Positions 23,040 to 33,481 of a stretch of DNA of 64,000 nucleotides are shown here, piece after piece. This stretch comes from Ctena decussata (taxonomy: Eukaryota > Mollusca > Bivalvia > Lucinida > Lucinidae). How positions within the stretch are numbered: the first letter of the stretch is position 1; each line of letters begins with the position of its first letter. The DNA lies in NCBI GenBank assembly GCA_963989385.1, contig OZ022509.1, forward strand, positions 73,492,667 to 73,556,666, written 5' to 3'. The notes beneath the pieces are model-generated. The model was not told the origin of the DNA. It made no database searches and was given only the letters and a program-made list of their open reading frames with translations. The translations under genes and the position numbers were made by a program.

Positions 23040-23370
23040 GCCAGGTCCCTCGGGAGATGTTGAAAACCTCGGCCTTCGGCCTCGGTTTCCAACATTTCCC
23101 TCGGGTTGACACGAACGTTGTCAATGACTTTACGTATAAGCGCCAAAGTGTTATTACACGTGTGGTAATACGTTTTAATGACACGACGTTAACCACTGAA
23201 TAACGTATACGTGCCAAAGTGTTATTACACGTGTGGTCATATGATTTTTTATGACACGACGTTATCCACTGAATAACGTATACGCGCCAAAGTGTTATTA
23301 AACATGTGGTCATACGATTTTTATGACACGTCGTTATCCACTGAATAACAGCGACGTCATATGATAAATT
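23040..23370. repeat. MITE-5 terminus with tandem triplication
   Basis: A hairpin CCTCGGCCTTCGGCCTCGG (23067-23086) is followed by three tandem copies of an approximately 85-bp block starting GCGCCAAAGTGTTATTA and running through GACACGACGTTA to CCACTGAATAACG. Only the last continues into CAGCGACGTCATATGATAA. Confidence 0.75.
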
Positions 23371-23480
23371 GCTTTACTATAAAGCTATAAAACATCAAAT
23401 GTATCCACTCGGCAAACCTCGAATAATTCCGTAATTATAATGTTTACTTTAATCCATAATCTTGAATTTGGAACTAAGTT

Positions 23481-23713
23481 AGCCGCGACACGACAAAACC
23501 AACAAAGTGGCATGTGCGCCCATCGAAGACTCAGATTCCCTAGGGCATCCGTACATTCTGATCACAGTCTACGCCATCCGCATGCGGCGAGATGAGACTC
23601 TTAGCTACCCTTTAAGTGCAGAGTGAAGACTCTGATCAGACTGGGCGGATGCCCAGGCTTATCTGAGGCTTCGCTGGGCGCACATGCCACTTTGATTTGT
23701 CGTTTCGCGGCTC
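23481..23713. repeat. MITE-1, copy 9
   Basis: CATGTGCGCCCATCGAAG variant arm; right end TTTCGCGGCTC. Confidence 0.85.
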
Positions 23714-23714
23714 A

Positions 23715-24360
23715 ATTCTCAATTAAATTATTTCGCACAAATAATTGAATTCAGTATTATGCTAATAATCTGGCAGAGTACTTCCGAAAGTCTCTTACTA
23801 AATGTCGAATACATGTATATTACAGTTCTATCACTTCGTTGTTACGAAATCGAGTATCATTTATTCTGTTCACTGATAATGCTTTGGGAGCGTCTGTATT
23901 CATGAATTAGAGCTCAAAGACATGCTTTGAAAAAATTGCAATCGCGATTTTTATAAATGCTCTTTGCTTTGATAAAGATCACAGCCATATAACCATCACT
24001 TCAGTCATCTCATGTACGAATCCCAAAATTTTTCAACGTAAGTGTTTCTCGAACGCAGTTTAGAAAAAGAAAAATAATTATATAAAAAGTCAGTCTGCGT
24101 TCCTCTCTTGTGTTTTCCCATGCTGATAATCCTTCATTGAGACGCTTGAATAATATCTTCACATGCTTAGAAATCCCATCTATACAGTCATGGAATTTCA
24201 GTCTACAGAGGCGCAGGATTCGAACGTGCAAGGAAGGGTCCTTGTGCTGTCTACGTCTACAGGAATGTGCTACCTAACACCATCAGCTGTCTTCTAAATC
24301 TGTGGCCTCCAGTCCCTCGATAAGGTCTGAAATAATTCACAATTATAATTACTAACAAAA
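23715..24360. other. No recognised gene
   Basis: AT-rich. The minus ORF at 24010-24231 contains GISKHVKILFKRLNEG and an acidic/basic stretch, but no family is recognised. Confidence 0.4.
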
Positions 24361-24756
24361 CAGTGGGCGTATTCGATTGGGCGTTTCGAGCTTCAAGATT
24401 CTTAGCGTGAAGTACTTTTTCTCTATAGAAAAAGTGCTTCACGCTAAGAATCATGAAGCCAAACGCCTAGTCGAATACGCCCAGTGACCACGTGAAGGTG
24501 CTTCACGCTAAGAATCGTGAAGCACGAAACGCCCAGCCGAATACGCCCAGTGACCACGTGACGGTGTTTCACGCTAAGATTTGTAAAGCACGAAATACCC
24601 AGTGTTTCACGATACTTACCGTGAATCACTTTTTCTATAGAAAAAGTGATTTACGCTAATAATCGTGAAACCTTAGCGTGAATCACTTTTCTATAGAAAA
24701 AAGATTTCACGCTAAGAATCGTGAAACACGAAACGCCCAGCCGAATACGCCAAGAG
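24361..24756. repeat. Cluster of nested hairpins (GGGCGTATTCG ends)
   Basis: TTCACGCTAAGAATCGTGAA-type words occur at least six times in both orientations. Three hairpins are centred on TCTATAGAAAAAGTG-like loops (24421, 24638, 24698). GGCGTATTCG/CGAATACGCC marks the outer ends and internal boundaries, so one element has been partly duplicated in tandem. Confidence 0.75.
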
Positions 24757-24868
24757 ACCAATATTAAGCGCATCTTAATAGCCAAACATATAAAGTGGCC
24801 CAGTGGAAAACAACCAAACAACAATCGAGTCAAAAGCATGTAGTTGTGGTTAGGTGTTTCCTAAGGTC

Positions 24869-25449
24869 ATGGAGCATCTCTCAGATAGCAAGCTGGAAGA
24901 AGATGTTTTTAATATCTTCACCAAGCTTCATCATTTTTATGAAAAGTTCGTGAGAACGTTTGTTTTTAAAACATGGATATGCTCTGTGAACAGGATCTAT
25001 TCCTTTATGTAAGTATGCCTGCGTGAGGCAAACAATGTGGTTGTTTGCTTATAAAATATCAAATGACAGCTGAATGCAAGAGGCATACAATATAAGCGTC
25101 CTAAAATAGACTACTTGTACTTGCCTGCTGCAGTTGATTCTTAAGACCTGCGAAAATAGCCGGACTCAGAATGATTAAATGTGGTCGAACAAAATGCAGA
25201 GAAATTCATGACGAGCCATTTACCGTTGATAAAAAGTATATTCGACAATTTTCTGCCAGAGAAAGAGAATTAACGGATCTATCCGAAACTGGTTTTAGTA
25301 TGGTTTTGTGTTGTCCCTTCGCATCTAAGATAACTACAAACACAATAACATTGAAACAGCCAAGACGTTCAGAGACTATCTGCATATTACATTTGACGAA
25401 TAAACACATCAGTGACGTGTTTGTGAGACCTCTATTATTGGAAATATGA
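24869..25449 (+). other. Candidate two-exon gene remnant (24869-25009, 25170-25449)
   Basis: The first frame begins MEHLSDSKLEEDVFNIF and reaches a donor-like AT|GTAAGT at 25009/25010 in phase 2. A second frame follows ACTCAG at 25169 in compatible phase and stays open for 92 codons (CGRTKCREIHDEP, RERELTDLSETG). The acceptor lacks a good pyrimidine tract. The stop TGA at 25447-25449 is the first three bases of MITE-1 copy 10, so the true C-terminus may have been cut by insertion. No family recognised. Confidence 0.18.
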
Positions 25450-25683
25450 GCCGCGACATGAGAAAACCAACAAAGTGGTTGTGCGCCCAGCGCAGACTCA
25501 GATCAGCCTGGGCATCCGCCCAGTCTGATCAGAGTCTTCGCTGTCCGCATGGAGGTAGCTTAGATCCTCAGCTACCCTTTAAGCGCAGAGCGAAGACTCT
25601 GATCAGACTGGGCGGATGCCCAGGCTGATCTGAGTCTGCGCTGGGCGCATAACCACATTGTTGGTTTTCTCGCGTCGCGGCTC
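25448..25683. repeat. MITE-1, copy 10 (close to consensus)
   Basis: Almost perfectly symmetrical; one of the best copies for deriving a consensus. The 60-codon ORF inside is a translated palindrome. Confidence 0.92.
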
Positions 25684-25689
25684 AAATAA

Positions 25690-27230
25690 AGAACTTGAGC
25701 ATCTAGAATTATACAACCGCCGTGGTTATAAGGTTAGAGTACTTACTAAGCAGCAATATCAAACATCAAATAAACGTTGATATAACGCGCAGTGGGTGCC
25801 TAGAGCCATCAGATATTTGGGGTTTTTTAACAGAATATTCAATTCCTAATTCTACCGGACTGATGACTCACGAACTGTCGAGTTGTCGATCGAACAGGAA
25901 TGTGTATATATACTGAGAGGCAATAAAAAAGTATACAGTTTTTGGTTTTGAATACTAGGTCTCATGTGAATGCCTACGTAAAAATATTGATAATGTCAAT
26001 TTGGCAAACGTCTAGCTCTGCAACACATAAACAGAAATTGTGTTGCAGTCAGTAATAACGGAGTTACGGTCCTTAATTCAAATTCAGCAGTTCCAATCAA
26101 AACTCGCTTTGTTAATGGCAAATGGCATTCTGCACGTCACGAATGTCTAGCGCTAGAGTCTGTGAGTAAAACTACATCCTCCTTTTATCGGAAACTCCAA
26201 AAAAACGCCTTCAACCATAGTTAGAAATGGTACATGTCTCAAATTATCTCCCTTTGAATTAAAACTATAGGGAATTAAATGTTTGTCAATCTTACTTGAT
26301 GTTAGAAAGTTTCGCTTGAAAATTTCGGAAAACTCTTGTTTGGTTTCTTGCCTTTGTTTGCCTTTGAATGGAACCTCAAAGACTTGCTTATTTGAAGGAA
26401 AATTGCAAATAAACTACACATTAGAACTAAGTGCAAACTCAATGACCGTTACCAGAAGACGCCAAAAACATCATTTCTTGTTTTTCAAAATTTGATCCTT
26501 TACCCCGTTGTTCATCTGAGAGTGCGACATGTCCTTATAAACCTTTTATCATTCTTTCGAGGAAATGCAGAAAAATACACAAAATTTATATCTATTGTCC
26601 AAATTGCATGTCCAAAGGGCAGCTACTCAAGCGATATTGTTGACTTAGACCCCCTTGGTGTTTAAAACGATGTTATTTCCTTATCATTTGACCTATTGAA
26701 CAGAAAATTGTCGCAAATTATGCATAAATGATTGTATTTATTAACAGTGCCTATGTGATTTGCAGATATATAGAAATCTGCAGAGAATTCCAGACTTTGT
26801 TGCCTGTATACTTTCTTTTGCCTCTCAGTATAACTTGAATAAAGGAAGGCTAAACGAAACTGAAGGAAGAATATTAGGCCCAACTTTTAATATAATGTGA
26901 TGAGGCAACAGTAAACGGTGCCATTAGAACCGCAAAGCTACGAGGCACCCTTAAAAAAAACTGTTTTTTTTTTTGTTTTTTTAGAAATCAAGCACTTCAA
27001 GGCATCATGAATTCCAAATGTCACCTATTGAGTTACATTTGCACTGAAGCAATCAAAAGTCTCACTTGATGCCCACAGATTATTTGTTTTGTTTCATTTA
27101 TTTCGTGCAAGCCTGCGTGTTTTCCACTATCTTTTTATCGAAGATTGAATGAATGGAGAGCCCTGGGTATACGGGGCCGATACAGACATAGCAACCAACC
27201 AGCCCCTTTTGTCATTTGTTGAGCGTATGC
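25690..27230. other. About 1.5 kb with no recognised gene
   Basis: Short ORFs only. A minus-strand CTCTCAG|ATGAAC at about 26500 could be phase-compatible with the EF-hand gene's missing last exon, but has no EF-hand-like sequence. Confidence 0.4.
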
Positions 27231-27233
27231 TAT

Positions 27234-27437
27234 AGGGACAGTCGGGTAACTTTGGACAGCGGGTAAATTCGGACAGTGACAGTGTTTCCTTTATATGTCA
27301 GTTGTTTGATCTGAAACAAAAACAACTAGCCAAACAGTAAAAATCCGATGAGCCGTCTCATCTGGATTTTCACTGTTTGCAATAGTATGTCCGAATTTAC
27401 ATTTACACCCCCACCCCTGTCGAAGTTACCCGACTCT
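27234..27437. repeat. MITE-7, copy b
   Basis: GGGACAGTCGGGTAAC start; core CAAACAGTAAAAATCC with GATGAGCCGTCTCATC; right end AAGTTACCCGACTC. It ends 47 bp from the last identified EF-hand exon. Confidence 0.75.
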
Positions 27438-27483
27438 TCCTTGTTGTTTATCTATCTCAAGCCTGTGACTGAAAATATTTTAC

Positions 27484-27637
27484 CTTTATATTCTAGATAT
27501 TCGATGTGATCTTTGTCTTTTCTCAGCGACTGTAATATTTCGTCAACCTCTGTGTCACTCATTTTCTCCCCCAGGGTTGTCATAAAGTGTTTAAACTTGT
27601 TCACCGAGATCTTTCCGTCCCCATCTTGGTCCAACAC
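27484..27637 (-). CDS. EF-hand gene exon D (EF3 and EF4)
   Basis: Acceptor TTTTGGTAG|GTG at 27638/27637, donor AAAG|GTAAAA at 27484/27483. 154 nt, 51 codons plus one base. Contains LGEKMSDTEVDEIL, which closely parallels the calmodulin helix between EF3 and EF4. Confidence 0.88.
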
Positions 27638-30600
27638 CTACCAAAATAAATTAATGCATATCATGGCATGCGCAAAACAGCCAAATCTCAGATCAGGCTG
27701 CGCAATCTGATCTAGCGTTTTCTCTCTTTCTATTAACAATGTCTGGTTTCTGGGACTCTCCAGAATGAACACAATTATCCGACTGAAATTAGTCTTGGCT
27801 TATCGTAAGTCTCTTCTGTCGTAGGTTGTATGGCCTACAGGTAAAAATATTCATTGATATGTTATTTGCGGTCGATATTTTAGAAAGGTCGGTATTTTAT
27901 ACTTTAGATGTACTCTTAGTTCAGCGAAAAGTTATAAAGCTCGATTTACTTTCCGTGACCAGTATTACTTATTTTTGCCGATGCACAAAAAACGACCTGA
28001 GCCACCTTTCACTATGTATTTCAGTCGGGAAATCTGTATCTAAATGCCAATACTTTAGTGTTCTCTTTTGCATACATACAAGCAGTACCGGTAAATGTCG
28101 CATAAATTCTTTATTTTTATCAATATTCCAGTCAAACTTTTAAATTCATTATATTCAAATTTCTTACATATGTCTTTAATATTATTGATGCTTCCCACTT
28201 TACCATTACTAAAAAGTCGGGCCATGGCGCTCATAATTTCGAAATGACGTGATTCTAAAATCATCTGCAGAGGAATTGTCAACCGCTGTCAAATCACATC
28301 CATATTGAATTCACCTGATGTCATTGAAAACTACCAGCAAACTTCGAGATTTAGGGTTTTCAAGTCATTCTGACGTATGGCAATCTGCAACCACTACATC
28401 AAACGTAATAATGACGTTACACTATTGTTACGGTAACCATAATAATGGCCGTAAAAAATTATGATCTTTTATTTTTTTTATTTTTAGCTAATTCACTTTT
28501 TTAAAAATTAGTATCAGGGGTTTTGATTGCCTGTGCCTATCTGGTCACAAGATACATGTGATAGCAAATGTTTTGTCTCCAAAAGCGCCACAATCCCTTC
28601 CTGCCACAGACACAAAAATTAACCAACTACAAAATTTAATTTTCTAAACTTATCCCGCAGAGTTGGATGTATTTGGGCATGCTGTCTTTTTGCAAGACTC
28701 TGAATTAGCTGCTTGCAAAACGTGAAAATTCTGTTAAGCGTATCGTAACATTTTTTTTTATATCCCAACGTATATTATGAAAGGGAGGGAGCATGGGATT
28801 ATAAGTATCTTTCATGGGTATGGGGTGTGGATAGAAAAATCCGTCACGAGGGTCACTGTTCGGCATCACGAGGCTTGCCGAGTGATGCCGAACAGTGATC
28901 CCGAGTGACGGATTTTTCTATCCGCCCCTCACACCCATGATAGATACTTTTTCTTGCACACCATGTTTTGTATTATCTTTAGAACTTGTTAAAATGCGTA
29001 ATTTTAGTGCCTCCGAGGTTTCTTATAAAATTTTAAAAGAAGGCACCGTTTTCAACGACCGCCATTCGGTTCTTTACGTCAACATCTGGCATGCATAAAC
29101 TGACGTCATTTTGTCGTTTTCGTGACGTAATCATCTAAAACGCCAACGTCACTTAACGACGCAGATAAGTGACATCCATTACAACCAATGCATTTAATGC
29201 TCGTGATTTTTATCCGGTCCTGGGTGAGATAACATGGGTGAGATAAGATTTGTAGGTACAGGGGAAGCACGCGGATATCCTGATCCGGTGTGCAAGAACA
29301 TATTTTCTCACCTGGAACGCTTCTTGTATATCGTCTTCATCTTTACAACCATTACAGATCCCTCCTCGCCTGGCCACATACCGCTCTATCTCAGAAAAGG
29401 ACACTGACCCTCGGGCTGAAATATTACATGCCTCGTCCAATTAAGAGCCTAAATACATATGCGGACGGGATAGACTTGAACCATCCTTGTTTGCTACAAT
29501 ACATGTATTATACGTTGTTCAACGTGTATTCATTAAAGTCATACATGTACCAGTGCACAATATTGCCTTGGTATAAAAGATTTGGTGTAAGTCTCGGAAA
29601 AAATATCCTAAAAACGGCCAAACCGTAACTTGATTTGTTTGGTCAGAATCAACCAGAATCAACCTGGGGCCGTATTCATAAAACGACTTAAGTCGTTGCT
29701 ATGCTGTTGCTAAGGCTAAATTTCTTTGAAGGAGATTCCCTACAACTATGAAATTTGGTCTGGAGGAACAGTCTTGGTAAGACTGTTCCTCCAGACCAAA
29801 TTTCATAGTTGTGGGGAATCTCCTTTATAGATATTTAGCCTTAGCAACCGCATAGCAACGACTTAAGTGGCTTTATGAATACGGCCCCAGCTTATCTTTG
29901 ACAAAGCCTGAAATTTATACTAATGACATAACGCATAATGTGACTCGAATTGTATTGTTATATTTCGGGGATTACTAGACTTTCGTTCACACAAGCAATC
30001 TATGACTCCTGAAATCTGACTAGCTTCTGCAGATGCAAAAGGTGATCTGAGAATTAGCCTAGGATGCCATCTCACTTGATGTTTCTTATTGTTTCAAGGA
30101 TTTTAAGATCGCGTGCACTGTAGGTACTTAAAATAAGTGCTTTCGAAATTCTTCTTTTTTTTTAACGAGCGGTAAATATAGATATGTGTTGCAATTATTT
30201 ACCCGCTATACGTTTTCTTTTTTTTATTATTATACAATGTTTACAGAGGTGAGACAATTAGCTATAGCTAACTATTCTACCTTGTGGTCCTCTAAAGTGA
30301 AATACAAATATATACACAATGAGACAAGATAAAACATTCTACAAATAAGAATATCTAGTGATGATTTCTCTTGTTTTACCAGATCAATGCTAAAATCTTT
30401 AAAAGTTTTATATTTATTTGGCACTTAGTTGCATCTTAGACGCCTTGCTAATCATAACAATGCGTCCTACGTTGTTAAAATATTAAGCGCATAAACGGAT
30501 TTGTTTGAGTAACTAAGAACATAAAATTATAAAGTTGTAGATTTTTCGCTTCTAAAAGAAACCACAGAAGCAAATATGAGCCGCGACGTGACAAAACCAA

Positions 30601-32809
30601 CAATGTGGTCGTGCGCCCAGCGCAGACTCAGATCAGCCTGGGCATCCGCCCAGTCTGATCAGAATCTTCGCTAAGCGCTTAAAGGGTAGCGAAGGGACTA
30701 AGCTACCTTCATGCGGACAGTGACGGTTCTGATCAGACTGGGCGGATGCCCAGGCTGATCTGAGTCTGCGCTGGGCGGACGACCACATTGTTGGTTTTCT
30801 CGTGTCGCGGCTCATATATACTCTTCAGTAGTAATAAGCATCCCAATTCAAAATCTTGTTCAACAATCACAACATGTATCAGCTTCAAAATGATGTTTAA
30901 GAGACTGCTTAGAATTTGACAGAGAACCCGCAGTTTTGACTGTTTGAGGAAAAACATTCCATAGCCTTGGCGCTGAACAGGAAAAAGAACCATTGTAAAG
31001 CGCTGTATGTGCTTTCGGTACGTATAAGATCGCAGCTTAAGAGTATGTTCCTCAGACACAGGTTTCAAGCCTTTGACAAGCCTTTCCTCTAATGTACTGT
31101 ATATAGGCCACCCAATTCATTAAACGTTTGAGGGGATGCTTTCCAAAAAAAAGCAATATGGCAGCTGTGCAGTTTGGAAGCTGTGCAGTTTGGCATAAAA
31201 CACGATTGGTTCTCATGTTTTAGTTTATATTTATTCCAAAATGCCATGAGATGCTTATTTACATGTTGTTTTTTATTTTTCAAAATATTTGAAATAGTAG
31301 GCAATGGGTATATGGGTCAGATTTTCACCGCCTTTGTGAATTGGATGTATCTTTGCGAGTTTCATTTGAAAGGAAAACTGACCTGTTGCGATGCTTTTAT
31401 TGATCAACAGAGCTTATTTGTCATATTTGTTTCACATTCACCCGCATCTAAAATTTCTTACCACTGACAACAAGCTCGTGCCTGGCTTCCTCAAGTTCTC
31501 GTTCTGATGGGTTCCAGCCCAGACATCTTAACAGCTCTCCGAGATCACGTGCCGCCATTTTGTTCTTTCCGCCCTTTTCAAACATCAGGAATGCTTTTCG
31601 TAGCTCTGTGTGAAATAAGGAATGGGTAAACTTATTATAAATAGCGTCGAGTGGGTTAAATTCGGACAGCGGGTAAATTCGGACATACCATTGCAAACAG
31701 TGAAAATAAAACGTCATAATGAGCCGGCGTCTTATTAGGATTTTCACTGTTTGCCCAGTTAATGTCGTTTTAATACCAAACAACTGACATATAAAGCAAA
31801 CAATGTCACTATCCGAATTTACGTGCTGTCCGAATTTACCCGACTTGACCCTAGTGAACAATGAGCTTGAGAGTTCTGCTATACTGCACGACAAAAAGAA
31901 AAGGCCACAAAGTATACATCATAATCCAAAAGTAAAAAGCTGCTAGTACTTCACGATGAATATGTCCACTTTCAGGGGAAGAAGTCTGCCAGTTTTAATG
32001 TTCTAAAAAAAGGGGTGGGGGGGGGGGATCAAGGATGTATATGCATATACCTTTAGATATTTTAATTTGACATGTCCATGAGCTTTTGAGGAATGTATGC
32101 CTTAGGTCATCGAAAGCTCTGAGGCTGTAAATGTGAGGACGAACACTTTCCACTAATGCACAAAAACAAAAACTACAAAAGACAAGCAGTATTCAAATAG
32201 ACGCATATCGAAATGCCGAAATTATGTGTTTGAACCACAATTCACATGCAATTTAGCACGCTTTTATCGTGATCAAATATGCTATAATCAACTTTATTCT
32301 TGGAGAGTAGACAAGAAGGTCTGTCACAAAAGTTAGATCTCATGAAATAATTGCAATTTCTATTAATATTACTTAAAAAATATATACGAAATTTGTTAAC
32401 TCATTCATACCTTACGTCCCTAGAAGGACATATTCGACGCCGCAGATCAGAAGAGTCTCATCAGATTCTACACTTTTTGCATAAATTTTACAGCCATTTC
32501 TATACATTTGATAAATATGCCAAACAGCCCTTTAATTGAGAGTTAACTCATCTAATTTATGAGAATGGAAAAGGCCACTCGACACAAAGAGTGAGGCGTA
32601 GAAGAGACAGCCTGGTGCTGATCTTCCAATAGCATCAACTTGCACAGTTGCACGGACACAATCGATATTATTATAGGCTGTCACTGGCCGTTTTCTACAA
32701 AAACAGTGCAAAGGCCACACGGCTTGTCGTATTTTCGTGACTTATATAGCTTACCTCGCCTTTGATCATCCGTTAGTTCCACGTCGTCGTAGCATATGGA
32801 GTTGGAGGG
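27484..32809 (-). CDS. Divergent calmodulin-like EF-hand protein, four exons found (partial)
   Basis: Exons 32809-32755, 31605-31462, 29415-29312 and 27637-27484 join in correct phase (+1/2, +1/2, 0/0) across AG/GT sites into about 155 residues. Order: LTDDQRRELRKAF entry helix; EF1 (MFEKGGKNKMAARD), EF2 (VVSARGSVSFSE), the linker DDIQEAFQ, EF3 (DQDGDGKISVNK) and EF4 (RKDKDHIEYLEY). It parallels calmodulin's four-hand layout. EF1 and EF2 lack the acidic ligands, EF3 keeps Asp 1, 3 and 5 but has Lys at position 12 where Glu is usual, and EF4 is one residue short. It probably binds little or no calcium except possibly at EF3. The 5' exon with the start Met and the last exon after 27484 (phase 1) were not found. 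The EFCAB2/DRC8 type is possible, but the subfamily is unassigned. Confidence 0.85.
27640..28790. other. EF-hand gene intron, first part
   Basis: No repeats recognised from elsewhere in the window. ORFs at 27826-28143 (plus) and 28055-28282 (minus) have no splice support or motif. Confidence 0.5.
28795..29300 (-). mobile_element. MITE-8 element, short copy, beside a splice donor
   Basis: Reverse-complement relative of 19050-20045: hairpin of GGATAGAAAAATCCGTC at 28840-28920, then TTCTTGCACACCATG, the TGACGTCATTTTGTCG region, and the outer end GGTGTGCAAGAACA at 29287-29300. It lies in the intron with its end about 10 bp from the donor of exon C. Confidence 0.75.
29312..29415 (-). CDS. EF-hand gene exon C (EF2 to linker)
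   Basis: Acceptor ATATTTCAG|CC at 29416/29415, donor TTCCAG|GTGAGA at 29312/29311. 104 nt. Encodes RGSVSFSEIERYVARRGG, then GICNGCKDEDDIQEAFQ. The two Cys in the linker are unlike calmodulin. Confidence 0.85.
29664..29890. repeat. MITE-2, copy b
   Basis: Ends GGGGCCGTATTCATAAAAC and complement; centre GGAACAGTCTTGGTAAGACTGTTCC near 29773. Sits in the intron between exons C and B. Confidence 0.88.
30225..31110 (-). mobile_element. LINE 3' remnant with C-terminal coding fragment, split by MITE-1
   Basis: 31105-30865 on the minus strand encodes, with one frameshift near 31020, a block resembling LINE C-termini (EEHTLKLRSY, then SFSCSAPRLWNVFPQ and a SLKHHF ending). 3' UTR-like DNA continues to a TAATAATAA tail at about 30225. 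MITE-1 copy 11 is inserted at 30578-30813. It lies in an intron of the EF-hand gene on the same strand. Confidence 0.55.
30578..30813. repeat. MITE-1, copy 11
   Basis: Near consensus, with ATAT on both flanks. Arm variant with GAAGGGACTAAGCTACC at the centre. Confidence 0.9.
31462..31605 (-). CDS. EF-hand gene exon B (EF1)
   Basis: Acceptor TTTCACACAG|AG at 31606/31605, donor CAGTG|GTAAGA at 31462/31461. 144 nt. Encodes LRKAFLMFEKGGKN, then DLGELLRCLGWNPSERELEE, which matches the calmodulin pattern of a Gly-Asn-Pro helix before EF2. Confidence 0.88.
31645..31853. repeat. MITE-7, copy c
   Basis: Starts 39 bp upstream (gene sense) of the exon B acceptor. Doubled GGGTAAATTCGGACA words at left; TGTCCGAATTTACCC at right. 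Confidence 0.75.
31860..32750. other. EF-hand gene intron between exons B and A
   Basis: A poly-G run (about 32016-32028) and a fragment of the CTCATCAGATTCTACACT core at 32455-32475. Otherwise nothing recognised. Confidence 0.5.
32755..32809 (-). CDS. EF-hand gene exon A (entry to EF1)
   Basis: Acceptor TCTACTTTCAG|CCC at 32810/32809, donor GCGAG|GTAAGC at 32755/32754. 55 nt. Encodes 18 codons ending ELTDDQRR plus the first base of a Glu codon completed by exon B. It begins in phase 0 with no Met, so an upstream exon is needed. Confidence 0.75.
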
Positions 32810-32951
32810 CTGAAAGTAGAAATAAAATACTTTATACTATAAGATGGAATAAATTCTGTGAGAAGATCCTCTGGAAGCAAGGGATACATAATAAAATCGA
32901 AACTAGTAGATTCGGTTGAATTAAGTCTGTTCATGTGCAATAATGATAATT

Positions 32952-33187
32952 GAGCCGCGACACGAGAAAACCAACAAAATGGTTGTGGGCCCAGCGCGGA
33001 CTCAGATCAGCCTGGGCATCCGCCCAGTCTGATCAGAGTCTTCGCTGTCCGCATGAAGGTAGCATAGTCCCTTGGCTATCCTTCAAGCACTAAGCAACGA
33101 TTCTGATCAGACTGGGTAAATGCCCAGGCTGATCTGAGTCTGCGCTTGGCGCACGACCACATTGTTGGTTTTGTCGTATTGTGGCTC
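32952..33187. repeat. MITE-1, copy 12
   Basis: Left TIR consensus; right end GTATTGTGGCTC. Only 55 bp from copy 13. Confidence 0.88.
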
Positions 33188-33242
33188 ATATGTTGCAACA
33201 CTGTCCACATCTCTAGCACCAGCTTTGATAGCTAAACTCTAT

Positions 33243-33479
33243 GAGCCGCGACACGAGAAAACCAACAATGTGTTCGTGCGCCCAGCGCAGACTCAGATTT
33301 GCCTTAGGCATCCAGCCAGTCTGATCAGAGACTTCAATAAGCGCTCAAAGGGTAGCTAAGGGTCTAAGCTACCTCCATGCGGACAGCGAAGACTCAGATC
33401 AGACTGGGCGGATGCCCAGGCTGATCTTAGTCTGCGGTAGGCGCACAACCACATTGTTGGTTTTGTCGCGTCGCGACTC
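33243..33479. repeat. MITE-1, copy 13
   Basis: Right end altered to GTCGCGACTC; variant GTTCGTGCGCCC at left. Confidence 0.88.
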
Positions 33480-33481
33480 CT

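Noticed and set aside
25446..25628. Repeated ORFs of about 60 codons with SRD.RKPTKWLCAQRRLRSAW and RLGGCPG motifs (25446, 30633, 59982, 10531 and others)
   Set aside because: They are translations of the MITE-1 palindrome: present in every good copy, on either strand, without conserved start or codon bias.
26460..26505. Minus-strand exon after CTCTCAG as last exon of the EF-hand gene
   Set aside because: Phase fits, but there is no EF-hand-like sequence, the pyrimidine tract is poor, and it overlaps an unrelated ORF on the other strand.
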